Shown here piece by piece: positions 1 to 8,871 of a DNA stretch of 64,000 nt. Made by a program: the position numbers and the translations under genes. Every line of letters starts with the position of its first letter. The first letter of the stretch is position 1. The DNA lies in NCBI GenBank assembly GCA_020002185.1, contig CM034533.1, positions 52,037,568-52,101,567 of the forward strand. Direction: 5' to 3'. Below the pieces are notes generated by a model. The model was not told the DNA's origin, searched no databases, and saw nothing but the letters and a program-made list of their open reading frames with translations. The DNA comes from Paraescarpia echinospica. Its lineage: Eukaryota > Annelida > Polychaeta > Sabellida > Siboglinidae.

Positions 1-1771
1 TATAAAACACTTATTGGACTTTCTGAAAACTGTATCAGGAGTTCATAGTGCCACCTGAGAACGTTGTGCTGGATTACAAATTGTCCAACAGCGAAGTGCT
101 GATTTTTCTGGTGCCTTGCCAAGTTTGGTGGCATCTTTGAAATGTACATAAAACACAAACACCTGGAGGGATTACAAAAATTAAAATTGCAGAGTGCTTG
201 TAACATTGGTGCCTATAAAGTATGTTGTTTTCAACATTTTTCTCCAAAATCACCATGCCTATTTGGGGTCAGCACACTGTTGAACTTCCTGCTTGATTAC
301 AGACGAAAAAAAGTGCAATATATTTTTGAAAAATGATTTTTTACAATGTTCACTTGCTCTGACATCTGCATTTGAGTAGTCAGATTTCTAGATGTGATTG
401 TAGCAGCTGTTGACAGTAAAATTGTGTCTTTTTAGCTGATTTTACTAAGCGGAAGGGTATCTGGCAGCAATTTGGCTAGTTGACACTTTAGCCGGATTAC
501 TGCCTGCATGCATTTGTAAATATTGACGGGTGTCATACATACAGGCATTTGGCAAGAGCTAGAGATATTAGATTTTGACTAAAATCGACCAGCATGTCAA
601 TGATATGATAATAACAGCAGGTGGGAAGTTTAAGAAACTTTATAGGTCACGTTTTCTCATAATCACACAAAACATTAACATGGTCGCCAATGGGAAAACT
701 GACAGTGTGCTGAGCCCGTAATTCGCGTTGGTTTTATCCGTTGCAACAAAACTAAGTCGAATTATTGATATGTTAGCTGAGAAAATGATATATTAATTCT
801 TCGAGAATTGCAATTGAAGAATTTACGTTAATAATGATCTTGTTCTGCCATAATTACATAAATTGTCACGTGCGCAGGAATATGTTTGAGAATATGAATC
901 CCCGCGTGTTGGGTTCGTGATCAATGTCAGTGAGTTGCTATTGTTGTTCCCGCACATGAGCATTGCATAGGCTGTGTAATCTGATGCGAAAACGCCATGT
1001 CATCTTCGGAAAAAGGTCGTCTACAGGCCCTGTACCCAAGTGTAAAAGGACAAAACAGTGGACCAACGGTTCAAGAAAGAATAAACTGCCAAATACCCGG
1101 TGTTGATCTCATCACGAGTGAGTTGTACTCAGAAGTTGAAGCCATGCATGTTGCACGGTTTGTTGTTTGGACATCAATGTGGTACATGGCGGAATGTACG
1201 ACTGTACGAAATATGTTGGTTCGGCATCACACAAGCATCGGGCAGCCAACAGCGAAAGAGTCTCCAGTGTTATGACAACGAGCAAAACCAAATTCATCAC
1301 CAACTTGAGAACTTCCGTATTAAGCAGTATTATCACATATAAGACGTGTCAAGAGGGCCAAGCAAGCAACATCAACTAAATTGGCACAATAAATGTGGTT
1401 GATCATTTTGATCAAGAGGTAAGATTAAATATTTGCTACAATTCAAATGTGAAGCAAATAAACTGGATCGCATAGATAACTAGTTATCTATTGGGCAACC
1501 CAAACCACCCCAGACCACGTGCGTGCGTGCGTTTGTGTGCTTGTACGTGTGCGTGTGTATGTGAGCACGCGCTTTGCGTGTGTGTATGTGTTAAACCTTT
1601 CCTGTTCGCACCTCAGGCTCCAAACTTGTTTAAATATATTTCCGACCCATTGTAAGAAATGTTTTGCCAAGTTCACATGAAAAGGTTTAAGTGACTCGTC
1701 CGTTCTACAGTTCTTTCATCCTACGTAATTGTCATACACTTGAAGTTAATTCATTTAGGTTTATCGGTTTA
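1..1771. other. Host flank left of the Polinton, no confident gene
   Basis: AT-rich non-coding sequence. It holds a purine/pyrimidine-alternating simple repeat of GTGC/TGTG type at about 1518-1590. I see no splice-flanked exon with a recognisable domain. The last six bases before the Polinton (1772-1777, GCTATC) are the target duplication. Confidence 0.6.
997..1275 (+). CDS. Possible small host ORF, unknown
   Basis: An ATG-started open frame of 92 codons in otherwise non-coding flank. No domain, signal peptide or membrane helix is evident, and no splice site is obvious. It could be a chance ORF, a first exon, or part of an unrecognised repeat. It is listed because it is the only ATG-started open frame of this length in the left flank. 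Confidence 0.15.
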   Translation: MSSSEKGRLQALYPSVKGQNSGPTVQERINCQIPGVDLITSELYSEVEAMHVARFVVWTSMWYMAECTTVRNMLVRHHTSIGQPTAKESPVL

Positions 1772-1777
1772 GCTATC
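1772..1777. repeat. Target-site duplication, left copy (GCTATC)
   Basis: GCTATC directly precedes the first base (AG...) of the inverted repeat. The same six bases follow the last base of the element at 19130-19135. Six-base duplications are the rule for Polintons, which fixes the element borders to the base. Confidence 0.95.
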
Positions 1778-2054
1778 AGTAGTGATTCAGGTTCTTCCAA
1801 CACCGGTCATGACCCCAGATCAAAGGCTTTTGCTTTTTTTATAAGTAGAATTCCTACGTTTTTTAGCATTAATGATTTAGTAAACGTCAAAGTGATTGAT
1901 GGGTTTCCTTAGAAAGAGGGTGGCGCCCTCTAGTAACTAATGAGGCACTAATAAGGAAATAAATAGGGTGATTGTCGACCTCTAGTGACTAATCAGGTAC
2001 TAATTAGGTAAAAAGTAGGGTAATTAATCTAATTAGTAACAAATGAGTAGCGCA
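1778..2054 (+). repeat. Polinton left terminal inverted repeat
   Basis: Matches the reverse complement of 18846-19129 almost base for base. Differences include one small deletion near 2031, where the right copy has an extra AAGTAC-containing piece. Similarity stops after GAGTAGCGCA. The inner half contains repeats of CTAGTGACTA/CTAGTAACTA type that recur in the subterminal zone on both sides. Confidence 0.95.
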
Positions 2055-2190
2055 TTCACTAGAGGGTAGCACTAGCAATAGCTAAAAGGTTATGTAATGG
2101 TTATGCGGTGGCGCGTGCGCTTTATAACGATGTGCTGACATCTAGTGACTAAAAAAGAAAGCATATTCCCCTAGTGACTGAAAAGCGTCG
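2055..2190 (+). promoter_or_regulatory. Left subterminal region, likely promoter of the rightward gene block
   Basis: Contains further CTAGTGACT repeats (around 2138 and 2170), related to those of the terminal repeat, and a TTTATAA element near 2120, about 70 bp before the ATPase start. It probably drives the rightward transcript; this is inferred from position only. Confidence 0.4.
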
Positions 2191-2865
2191 ATGGTGGTGC
2201 ATATAGGCGATCGTGACGGTGTCGGCGCACCAGGTGTCGCTATGGACGGAAAGTGGAAGCACCCTTTTACGTGTATAGTGTCCGGCCCTACGGGGTGCGG
2301 GAAGACTACTTTCGTTGTACGCCTGTTAAAGTTTGCTTCGTGTATGATTTCGCCGCCACCGGAGAAAATTCTGTGGTGTTACGGCCAGTGGCAGACCGCT
2401 TACGACTCTATGGCCGGCGTAGAATTTGTAGACGGTTTGCCGGATCCGTCGCTTCTGGACACCAAAACGAGGACGCTTCTAGTGCTCGATGACCTTATGT
2501 CGGAGACCAATAGTAGCGTCACGACTTTGTTTACTAAAAAAAGTAACCACTGCAACGCGTCCGTCCTACAGCTTTTGCAGAATCTCTTTCCGAAAGGGAA
2601 AGAAAATCACACAATCAGCTTAAACGCGCAGTATATTGTCCTCTTCAAGAGTCCCCGGGACGCTGGACAAGTAGGTCTCCTGGCGAAGCAGATGTACCCG
2701 GGTAGTATCAACTACATGGTGGAGGCGTACAAAGATGCCACGTCGGCCACCTACGGTTACCTCCTGGTCGATCTGAAACAGGAAACGCTGGAAACCATGC
2801 GCCTGCGTACGGAAATTTTCCCCGACGACCCCATTCAGTACGTCTATGTGCCGACGAGATTATAA
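2191..2865 (+). CDS. Genome-packaging ATPase (A32/FtsK-HerA-like)
   Basis: A 224-residue P-loop ATPase. Walker A is G-P-T-G-C-G-K-T-T at residues 32-40, and Walker B is L-L-V-L-D-D at 96-101. A basic/aromatic segment after residue 145 fits the sensor region. In Polintons and related viruses this protein pumps DNA into the capsid. The length matches the family and the reading frame is intact, with no visible lesion. It is the first gene from the left terminus, starts at an ATG about 70 bp after a TATA-like element, and is followed after 39 bp by the next rightward gene. Confidence 0.93.
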   Translation: MVVHIGDRDGVGAPGVAMDGKWKHPFTCIVSGPTGCGKTTFVVRLLKFASCMISPPPEKILWCYGQWQTAYDSMAGVEFVDGLPDPSLLDTKTRTLLVLDDLMSETNSSVTTLFTKKSNHCNASVLQLLQNLFPKGKENHTISLNAQYIVLFKSPRDAGQVGLLAKQMYPGSINYMVEAYKDATSATYGYLLVDLKQETLETMRLRTEIFPDDPIQYVYVPTRL

Positions 2866-2904
2866 AAAAGGCGGGGCGCGCCGCGGCCGCCGTCATTCGA
2901 CAGG

Positions 2905-3249
2905 ATGACAGAGCGCGTGAAGAGGCACATCCTTGCCCTGCAGCTGTTGCGCCGCTACAAGGGGAATACGAATCTGAGAAAGGCGGTAATCACTCACGCG
3001 GACGCCGACCTCATCTGCAGTCTGGCCGACTGCGCATATAACATTCTGCGAGGGAACGTGAAATTGACGCTTAACAACCGAAAAGTGCTCATAAGGTACA
3101 GGAACAATTTGCGCAAGTTAGCGTCGAAAAAAGTAGCCATCAAACGGAAGAGGGCCGTCCTGCAGACGGGTTCGGGCGCGTTTCTGACGGCGCTGCTGGC
3201 GCCGTTGGCGAGCACCTTTCTCCCCCTCCTCAGGCAGGCTTTCGGTTGA
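2905..3249 (+). CDS. Small conserved Polinton protein (basic, hydrophobic C-terminus)
   Basis: A 114-residue basic protein. The N-terminal two thirds are helical with many Lys/Arg, and residues about 70-85 form a dense basic patch. It ends in an Ala/Leu-rich hydrophobic tail of about 20 residues (Gly-Ser-Gly-Ala-Phe-Leu onward). Proteins of this shape are found beside the ATPase in many animal Polintons and have no firmly known role; a membrane- or DNA-interacting structural role is inference. The stop TGA (3247-3249) overlaps the ATG of the next gene (3249-3251), implying coupled expression. Confidence 0.7.
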   Translation: MTERVKRHILALQLLRRYKGNTNLRKAVITHADADLICSLADCAYNILRGNVKLTLNNRKVLIRYRNNLRKLASKKVAIKRKRAVLQTGSGAFLTALLAPLASTFLPLLRQAFG

Positions 3250-3911
3250 TGCAGCACGCGAAGAAGATGGCGCTGGTAGACCCCCGGTTGGTGGAGCGTC
3301 TACTTCCGTTACTATCGCAACCGACCACGACCACGTCGCGTGTGATGAGTAGCCTGGACAGCGATATGAAAGCCATTCTCGAGCGTGCAGATTTATCCGA
3401 AGGCGAAAAGGTGGCGGCGGACAATCAACTGCTGAGTCGTTACAACGCCATGGAGGCGTCTCGCGCGCAGCAACCGATGCGCGTGTCCGTAGTGAAGAAC
3501 GAGTCGTCGTCCGATCAGTCGCCGCCGCCGCCTACGTCCGATCAATTACCGGGGGAGATGGAGAGCGAGGTCGTGAAGAGCGTACCGAAAGTGTTGAAAG
3601 AAAAGGCCCGCCTCCTGTTGACGCGACTGAACGACGATCCGCTGATTCGCTGGAACGATCGAGCGGAGCTCGTGTACGACGGTACGCCTATCGCCGGAAG
3701 CAATATGGTAGATCATGTGAACGATCTCATGCGAACGCGGAAGAGGTCCCCCGCGCCGGTTGGCTGGGAAGCGTTCGGTGACCATATAAGGCGGCTGAAC
3801 GTCCCTATGGAATTCGTCGGCAACCCCCAGCGTCGGGCGTATATACAGCGCGAGCAGAAGCGAAAGGGGCGCACTCGGTCCGTCGAGCGTATGCCGTGGT
3901 CCAGCTTTTAG
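3249..3911 (+). CDS. Conserved Polinton protein of unknown function
   Basis: 220 residues from the ATG that overlaps the preceding stop. The N-terminal half is low in complexity, with Ser/Thr/Pro/Gln-rich stretches and a run of four prolines. The C-terminal half is a compact domain (residues about 115-195) with charged helices and conserved-looking Trp/Gly positions such as I-R-W-N-D and G-S-N. This C-terminal domain is recurrent in animal Polintons next to the preceding small protein. No enzymatic motif is seen. The frame is intact. Confidence 0.7.
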   Translation: MQHAKKMALVDPRLVERLLPLLSQPTTTTSRVMSSLDSDMKAILERADLSEGEKVAADNQLLSRYNAMEASRAQQPMRVSVVKNESSSDQSPPPPTSDQLPGEMESEVVKSVPKVLKEKARLLLTRLNDDPLIRWNDRAELVYDGTPIAGSNMVDHVNDLMRTRKRSPAPVGWEAFGDHIRRLNVPMEFVGNPQRRAYIQREQKRKGRTRSVERMPWSSF

Positions 3912-3928
3912 CGCGGCCCCCGTAGAGG

Positions 3929-4105
3929 ATGCCCCCCGCCCGAAGATCAGTACTCGTCGTCGTCGTAGCCGTCGTAATTGCGGCGGTCATCGTCGCCGCC
4001 CTCTTGTTCGCCGTATCGTCGTCGGCGCCGCGCGCTCCGTGGCGGTGGTGCCCCGGCGGACTCGTGGTGCGCAACGAGAGCGCCAACAACGCGACGGCCG
4101 ACTGA
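3929..4105 (+). CDS. Small single-pass membrane protein, 58 aa
   Basis: Starts at an ATG 17 bp after the preceding stop. Residues 8-29 are almost only Val, Ala, Ile and Leu, a clear transmembrane helix or signal anchor, preceded by a short Arg-containing N-terminus. The C-terminal part has W-R-W-W-C and two N-x-S/T sites. It overlaps the 5' part of the integrase frame. Small one-helix proteins at this place are plausible virion or membrane components in Polintons, but I do not recognise a named family. Confidence 0.55.
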   Translation: MPPARRSVLVVVVAVVIAAVIVAALLFAVSSSAPRAPWRWCPGGLVVRNESANNATAD

Positions 4106-5169
4106 AGCGCGCCTACTTCGACCCGAAACGGGCAGGTTGTTATGGCGGTGTCGACGCGTTGCACCGGTCGGCCGCGGTGCCCAAGCCGGTCGTCGGGCGG
4201 TGGCTGGCGGCGCAGGACGCCTATACGCTTCACAAGCCGGTTAGGCGCCGATTTAAGCGACGTCGCGTTATCGTGGGCGGTCGAAACCAGCAGTGGCAAG
4301 CCGATCTCGTCGACGTGGCTAAACTGAAAAAGCACAACGACGGCATAGCGTTCCTATTGACGGTCATCGACGTCTTCTCGAAGCGGGCGTGGTGAATTCC
4401 GTTGAAGCGCAAATCCGGTCCGGCGCTCGTCGCGGCCTTCGAGGGGCTGCTGTCATCGCCGCCGCACGTCCTGCAGACCGACAAGGGGACGGAGTTTCTC
4501 AACAGGCCCCTTCAGACGCTTTTGAAGGCGCGCGGCGTCCACCATTTCGTGACGCACAACGAGGAGACGAAGGCGAGCGTCGTGGAGCGATTCAATCGTA
4601 CACTGAAGACGCGCATGTGGAGGTACTTCACGAAGCATCAGACGCTGAGGTTCGTGGAGCCGTTGCAGGACTTCGTGCGGTCGTACAACAACGCCTACCA
4701 TCGAAGCATCGGTAGGACGCCGGCGAGCGTCGACGCGTCGAATCAGGAGAGCGTGTGGCAGCGTCTGTACGGCGGCGGCGGCGGCGGAGGGTGTCAAAAA
4801 AACAAAAGCAAACCGAAACTGCGAGCAGGGGATCGCGTACGCATCAGCAAGGCGAAGGGCGTCTTCAATAAGGGGTACATGTCTAACTGGAGCGAAGAGC
4901 TCTTCACCGTCGTAGATTCGCACCCGACCGACCCTCCTGTTTACCGACTGATGGACGACGCCGGCACGATACTGGACGGCACCTACTACGGGCCGGAGCT
5001 ACAAAAAGTGATCGTTGCGAAGGACAAACTATATCGGGTGGAAGCCGTTCTACAGAGACGTCGTCAACGACGCGGTAAGGGCGAAGAGGTGCTCGTCAAA
5101 TGGTTCGGCTATCCGGCCTCGTTCAATAGCTGGATCGACGCCAAGGAGCTCGTATACTATAAGGGCTGA
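4039..5169 (+). pseudogene. Retroviral-type integrase with C-terminal chromodomain, interrupted by TGA
   Basis: DDE (RVE) integrase. The first catalytic Asp is encoded at 4303, the second at 4480 in T-D-K-G-T-E-F, and the Glu at 4585. The last 50 residues are a chromodomain with the aromatic cage pattern V-K-W-F-G-Y and S-W-I. It would insert the linear element into host DNA, and the chromodomain may steer it to modified histones. A TGA at 4393-4395 splits the frame between the first and second catalytic Asp; the frame is open on both sides. No ATG exists in the 5' part: the open frame begins at a GTG inside the small membrane gene, so the true start or a 5' splice is unresolved. The stop makes this copy probably null unless read through. 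Confidence 0.9.
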
Positions 5170-5309
5170 TGGCGACGCGTTGTTGGGCGGAATACGCAGA
5201 GCGCTGGAGACTTTCTTCCGACGGCCGACGCCGCTACCGTTGTCGCTGCGACCGATGCTATCGACGTCGCCCGCAACGTCGGCGAACTCGCTCTGATTTA
5301 TCTGCGTGA
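5169..5309 (+). CDS. Possible 46-aa Arg/Cys-rich ORF overlapping the integrase stop
   Basis: The ATG (5169-5171) overlaps the integrase stop as TGATG. The product is very basic, with a C-R-C-D-R-C cluster. The alternative frame over the same bases (the integrase frame continued past its TGA) is also open to 5316 and has a more ordinary amino acid composition with GC-ending codons, so this ORF may be a shadow. Not recognised. Confidence 0.25.
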   Translation: MATRCWAEYAERWRLSSDGRRRYRCRCDRCYRRRPQRRRTRSDLSA

Positions 5310-5331
5310 CCTATAAGGGACGACGAGTTGG

Positions 5332-5499
5332 ATGCGCCACGCGGGGTGCTGGCGACTGCACGAGGCGGGACTGTGCAACGGCTTTTCGTTTTTTTATAAG
5401 GGGGACCGTGCTGTATTAGTAGACTGCAGAGGAGAAGAGGGCCGCGCCGCCCCCCACGCCCATCGACGAACTCGCTCTATGGTGTGTCTGCGCGGATAA
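5332..5499 (+). CDS. Possible 55-aa Polinton ORF
   Basis: Begins at an ATG 19 bp after a CTATAAGG motif. It contains a short aromatic stretch G-F-S-F-F-Y-K and several cysteines. No match to a known family. It fills the otherwise empty gap between integrase and the membrane protein, which is its main support. Confidence 0.3.
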   Translation: MRHAGCWRLHEAGLCNGFSFFYKGDRAVLVDCRGEEGRAAPHAHRRTRSMVCLRG

Positions 5500-5578
5500 A
5501 GGAACGACGCCGTAGCGTCGGACGGCAGTAGCGCGATGTGTACGGACGAGACGACAGCAGCAGCAGCAGTAGCAGCCA

Positions 5579-5899
5579 ATGCAGAAGCCACCCACCGCCG
5601 TCGACTCAAGCGCATTTGTCGCTACACCCGCCGACGACTCATGCGTCTCTGTGGGTGCGCCCGATGCCGTCGACGCCTCCTCCGTCACGAGCGTTCCTTG
5701 GCGTCTCTGCGGCAACGAATGCCCTAAGGCCGAGATCGTCTTCCTGTGCCAGATCGTCGTCCTGTACACGGTGATCGTCGTCAGTATATACAATCTAACG
5801 AGCGGCACGGGCGACTCCAACCTGTGGACGGCGCTGCTGAGTAGTTGCCTCGGCTACCTACTGCCGAGTCCGTCTATGAGACGCGATGGCGTCGTCTGA
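5579..5899 (+). CDS. Small Polinton membrane protein ending in a Y-L-L-P motif
   Basis: 106 residues. A low-complexity N-terminus is followed by a strong transmembrane helix at residues about 52-72 and a second hydrophobic segment at 81-95, then Y-L-L-P at 93-96. A one- or two-helix protein with this C-terminal signature next to the capsid genes is common in animal Polintons and is thought to be structural; its exact role is unknown. The end overlaps the penton start (5886) by 14 nt in another frame. An overlapping ORF from 5536 is Ala/Arg-rich and judged a shadow. Confidence 0.65.
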   Translation: MQKPPTAVDSSAFVATPADDSCVSVGAPDAVDASSVTSVPWRLCGNECPKAEIVFLCQIVVLYTVIVVSIYNLTSGTGDSNLWTALLSSCLGYLLPSPSMRRDGVV

Positions 5900-6728
5900 C
5901 TTTTACGTCACGTTGCCGAGCAACGCGTCTATGAAGGCGCACCCCGAAAACACGTTGACGCACTACACGACGAATCTGCCGCAGCGCGTCGACCTGTCGG
6001 GGCAGTGGGAATACGGGCTGGTGTCGCTACAGTACACGCATAGCTGGTACAATGTGAGGCCGGTGGACTCCTACTTCTTCGTGGCGTGCGAGACGGGGGA
6101 GGTGGGCGTTTTCACCACCGAGGCCGGGGAAAAAATTGCCCGACAGGGCAACATTCCGCACGGCTTTTACAGCAACGCCAAAAAGCTGATGCGCAAAATC
6201 AACGAGGCGTTGACGAAAGTGAGCACCGACACGGTCAAGGCGCGAATACTGTACAGCGCCATCACTAATCGGATGACGTTGCCTCTATCGCCGGGCGTCG
6301 AAATTAACATGCCGCGGGACGGGCGCCTGAAACAGATACTAGGCTTCGAGTCGAACTATATCGCGAGTTACGGGTCGCCCGCGGACGGCGGCTCCCTGCC
6401 CCCGGGGTATCTGTTCGAGTTCGAGGCGAGCCACCCGGTGGACCTGAACGGCGGCGTCGACACCCTGTTCGTGTACACGGACATCGTGGAGACGCGCATC
6501 GTCGGCGACGTATTTGCCCCCCTCATCCGAGCCGTCCCCGTCCACGGTTTGAACGGCAACATCGTATCGAACATCTTCGACCGCGTCCAATACGCGCCGC
6601 TCCTGCGGCGCCAATTCGATTCGATCGAGATAGATATAAGAGACGACCTCGGTCAGTCGATACCATTCGAGAACGGAAAAGTCGTGACGACGCTTCACGT
6701 CAGACGCCGCAAGTCGAAACTGCTCTGA
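5886..6728 (+). CDS. Minor capsid (penton) protein, single jelly roll
   Basis: 280 residues with an intact frame. The beta-rich sequence opens with a conserved type of N-terminus (S-D-F-Y-V-T-L-P-S-N) and has the L-T-H-Y-T-T-N-L-P segment near residue 25 typical of Polinton penton proteins. These form the five-fold vertices of the predicted icosahedral particle and are related to adenovirus penton base. It lies just upstream of the basic protein and major capsid protein, with gaps of 2 and 1 nt, so the three are probably expressed together. No lesion is visible. Confidence 0.88.
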   Translation: MASSDFYVTLPSNASMKAHPENTLTHYTTNLPQRVDLSGQWEYGLVSLQYTHSWYNVRPVDSYFFVACETGEVGVFTTEAGEKIARQGNIPHGFYSNAKKLMRKINEALTKVSTDTVKARILYSAITNRMTLPLSPGVEINMPRDGRLKQILGFESNYIASYGSPADGGSLPPGYLFEFEASHPVDLNGGVDTLFVYTDIVETRIVGDVFAPLIRAVPVHGLNGNIVSNIFDRVQYAPLLRRQFDSIEIDIRDDLGQSIPFENGKVVTTLHVRRRKSKLL

Positions 6729-6730
6729 CG

Positions 6731-7117
6731 ATGACGCGAAACGTGTACGAGGACTACTACACGCGGCAGGTCGGCGGTGGCCTGCCGGTGTTCGTAGGCG
6801 CCCGATCGCAGCGGGGGCACGGACTGGGTAATCTCTTCGGCAGCCTGTTTCGAAGCGCCATGCCGCTTATCAAGAGAGTGGCCGTGGCGCTGGGCAAGCG
6901 CGCGCTCAAGACGGGCGTGCGCGTGGCGCAGGACGTCGTCGCCGGCGGCAATCTGAAACAGGCGGTAAAGAGGCGCGCGAGGGAGGCGGGCGCCGACCTT
7001 CTCGACGGGCTGCTGAATAGGCCCCCGCCGCCGAAAAAGCGACGACGACGCATAAAGCCGGCCGGCAAGTCGGCGACGGACAGTAAGGGGAGGCGCCGTC
7101 GAACGAAGCAGACGTAG
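6731..7117 (+). CDS. Basic core/pVI-like virion protein
   Basis: 128 residues. A Gly-rich N-terminus (V-G-G-G-L-P-V-F-V-G) is followed by R-G-H-G-L-G-N-L-F and an amphipathic region (residues 40-90), ending in a strongly basic tail with K-K-R-R-R-R. The arrangement resembles small adenovirus core/cement proteins cut by the viral protease at Gly-Gly sites; V-G-G-G near residue 15 could be such a site. It probably condenses DNA or connects capsid and genome. This is inferred from composition, position and the protease encoded downstream. The frame is intact. Confidence 0.7.
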   Translation: MTRNVYEDYYTRQVGGGLPVFVGARSQRGHGLGNLFGSLFRSAMPLIKRVAVALGKRALKTGVRVAQDVVAGGNLKQAVKRRAREAGADLLDGLLNRPPPPKKRRRRIKPAGKSATDSKGRRRRTKQT

Positions 7118-7118
7118 G

Positions 7119-8420
7119 ATGGCGTTCGTGCATCGGCAGTCGTGCGAGGGCGTAAAGTCCGAACTGGACCTGTTCAGCGTTCCGACGACGCAGACGAGCA
7201 TCGAGAGCGGCCAGTGGATCGATCACCAGCCGCTGACGGCCCTCGACGCTGGCGGCCCTATCGAGTTTCTCATTCCGGGCTCCGGAGACGACTATCTGGA
7301 CCTGTCGTCCGTTAGACTGTACGTGCGCGCCAATGTGGTGAAGGGGGACGGTACCGCGCTCGCGAACGACAGCGTCGTGGCGCCCGTCAACAATTTCCTG
7401 CATTCGATGTTCAGTCAGGTCGACGTGACGCTGAACGGCACGCTCGTGACGCCGTCGTCGAATACGTACCCGTTTCGGGCCTACCTCGAGACCCTGCTCA
7501 GTTACGGGCCCGACGCCAAAAAGTCGCAGCTCGAGGCCGACCTGTGGTGCAAGGACACCGCCGGGCGCATGGAGGCGACCAACAACAACAACGGCGGCTT
7601 CTCGCATCGGCACGATTTCGTACACGATAGCCGCGAGTTCGACATGATAGGACGCCTGCACGTCGACGTGCTCATGCAAAACCGGTGCCTGGTGAACGGC
7701 GTCGAACTGAAGATGCGACTGGTGCGAAGCAAGGACGCCTTCGCGCTCATGGGCGACGTCGTCGATCCGGGGTTCAAGATCGTTCTGCTGGAGGCCTACC
7801 TGCAAGCGCGCAAGGTCAAGTTGAACCCGGCCGTCCAGCTCGGCCACATCAAGGCGCTGACGCACGGGACGGCCAAGTATCCGATGCGCCGCGTCGACTG
7901 CAAGGTGTTCTCGATACCGCAGGGTACGATGTCGCACACGCACGAGAACGTCTATCTGGTCACGCTCCCGAGACGCGTGTTCATGTGCCTGATCGACAAC
8001 GACGCCTACAACGGGGCCTACGATAAAAACCCGTTCAACGCGAAGCACAACGACATAAACTTCTTCGCCCTCTTCGTCGACGGACGCCAGGTGCCGAGCA
8101 AGCCGCTGCAGCCGGACTTCGCGCATCGGCGCTACATCCGAAGCTATATGAACCTGTTCGCCGCGACGAGGAAGGCGTACGAGGACGAGGGGTTCGATGT
8201 GACGCGCGGCGAGTTCGGCAGCGGCTACACCATATTCGGCTTCGACCTGTCGCCCGACTGCTGCGACGGCGAACACTTCAACGTCGTGCGTACGGGGAAC
8301 CTGCGCGCCGAGATCCACTTCGCGCTCGCGCTCGCCCGGACGGTGAACGTCGTCGTGTACGGGTAGTTCGAGACGGTGCTCGAAGTCGACAAGAACCGGA
8401 ACGTCGTGTACGACTTCTGA
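7119..8420 (+). pseudogene. Major capsid protein (double jelly roll), in-frame TAG near the C-terminus
   Basis: 415 residues to a TAG at 8364-8366. The frame then stays open for 17 more codons to TGA at 8418-8420, one base before the protease ATG. The sequence is rich in beta strands. N-terminal features (S-I-E-S-G-Q-W and a P-L-T-A-L segment) and an internal N-N-F-L-H-S-M-F-S-Q-V-D-V region around residue 90-102 are typical of Polinton major capsid proteins. These build the hexon-like trimers of the shell. The downstream 17 codons have coding-like composition and share the tight gene spacing of this block, so the TAG looks like a late nonsense change that truncates the C-terminus. Readthrough is possible but unproven. 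Confidence 0.9.
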
Positions 8421-8421
8421 G

Positions 8422-8871
8422 ATGGACACGTTTCAGCTGATGCGTCGCCTGGCGATCGACGCGTACACTAAAAACATCGTCGTCGGCGTCGTGCCCAAAG
8501 ACGAGCTGCAGGGGCGGCGGCTCACCGCCTACCCGACGGCGTTCGTGTGCAACACCGACGACGGCGACGAACCGGGAGAGCACTGGCTGGCCGTCTACGT
8601 AGGCGCCGACCGGCGAGGCGAGTACTTCGATTCGTACGGCCGTCCGCCGCTGCACTCCGACTTCCGCGACTTCCTGAGCCGCAGCTGCGACTCGTGGACG
8701 CAAAACGACAAGCGACTGCAGAGCGGAGTATCTAACGTGTGCGGACAATATTGCGTCACCTACCTGCTCTTAAGGTGCCGCGGAATGCTGCTAAGCGGCT
8801 TCCAGTGCCTGTTCGGCCCCGATAGGGTGGCCAACGGCTGTCTCGTATTCGACTGGCTAAAGCCTGATTGA
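8422..8871 (+). CDS. Adenain-type maturation cysteine protease
   Basis: 149 residues with the full catalytic set of the adenovirus/Polinton protease family: His54 in E-H-W, Asp70 in F-D-S-Y-G, the oxyanion-hole Gln100 and the nucleophile Cys107 in V-C-G-Q-Y-C. The family cleaves capsid and core precursors after Gly-Gly motifs during maturation. The start ATG lies one base after the stop of the capsid frame. It is the last rightward gene; the polymerase converges on it from the right. No lesion is visible. Confidence 0.92.
   Translation: MDTFQLMRRLAIDAYTKNIVVGVVPKDELQGRRLTAYPTAFVCNTDDGDEPGEHWLAVYVGADRRGEYFDSYGRPPLHSDFRDFLSRSCDSWTQNDKRLQSGVSNVCGQYCVTYLLLRCRGMLLSGFQCLFGPDRVANGCLVFDWLKPD

Noticed and set aside
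1691..1912. Open frame in the left TIR that matches one at 18995-19213
   Set aside because: Both are the same inverted-repeat sequence read in mirrored orientation; the similarity is due to the repeat and not to coding.
5536..5727. 63-codon Ala/Arg-rich ORF
   Set aside because: Lies in another frame of the membrane-protein gene, which has the recognisable helix and C-terminal motif.
6906..8429. Long 507-codon open frame on the minus strand opposite the capsid gene
   Set aside because: GC-rich antisense shadow; the plus strand encodes the recognisable capsid and basic proteins.
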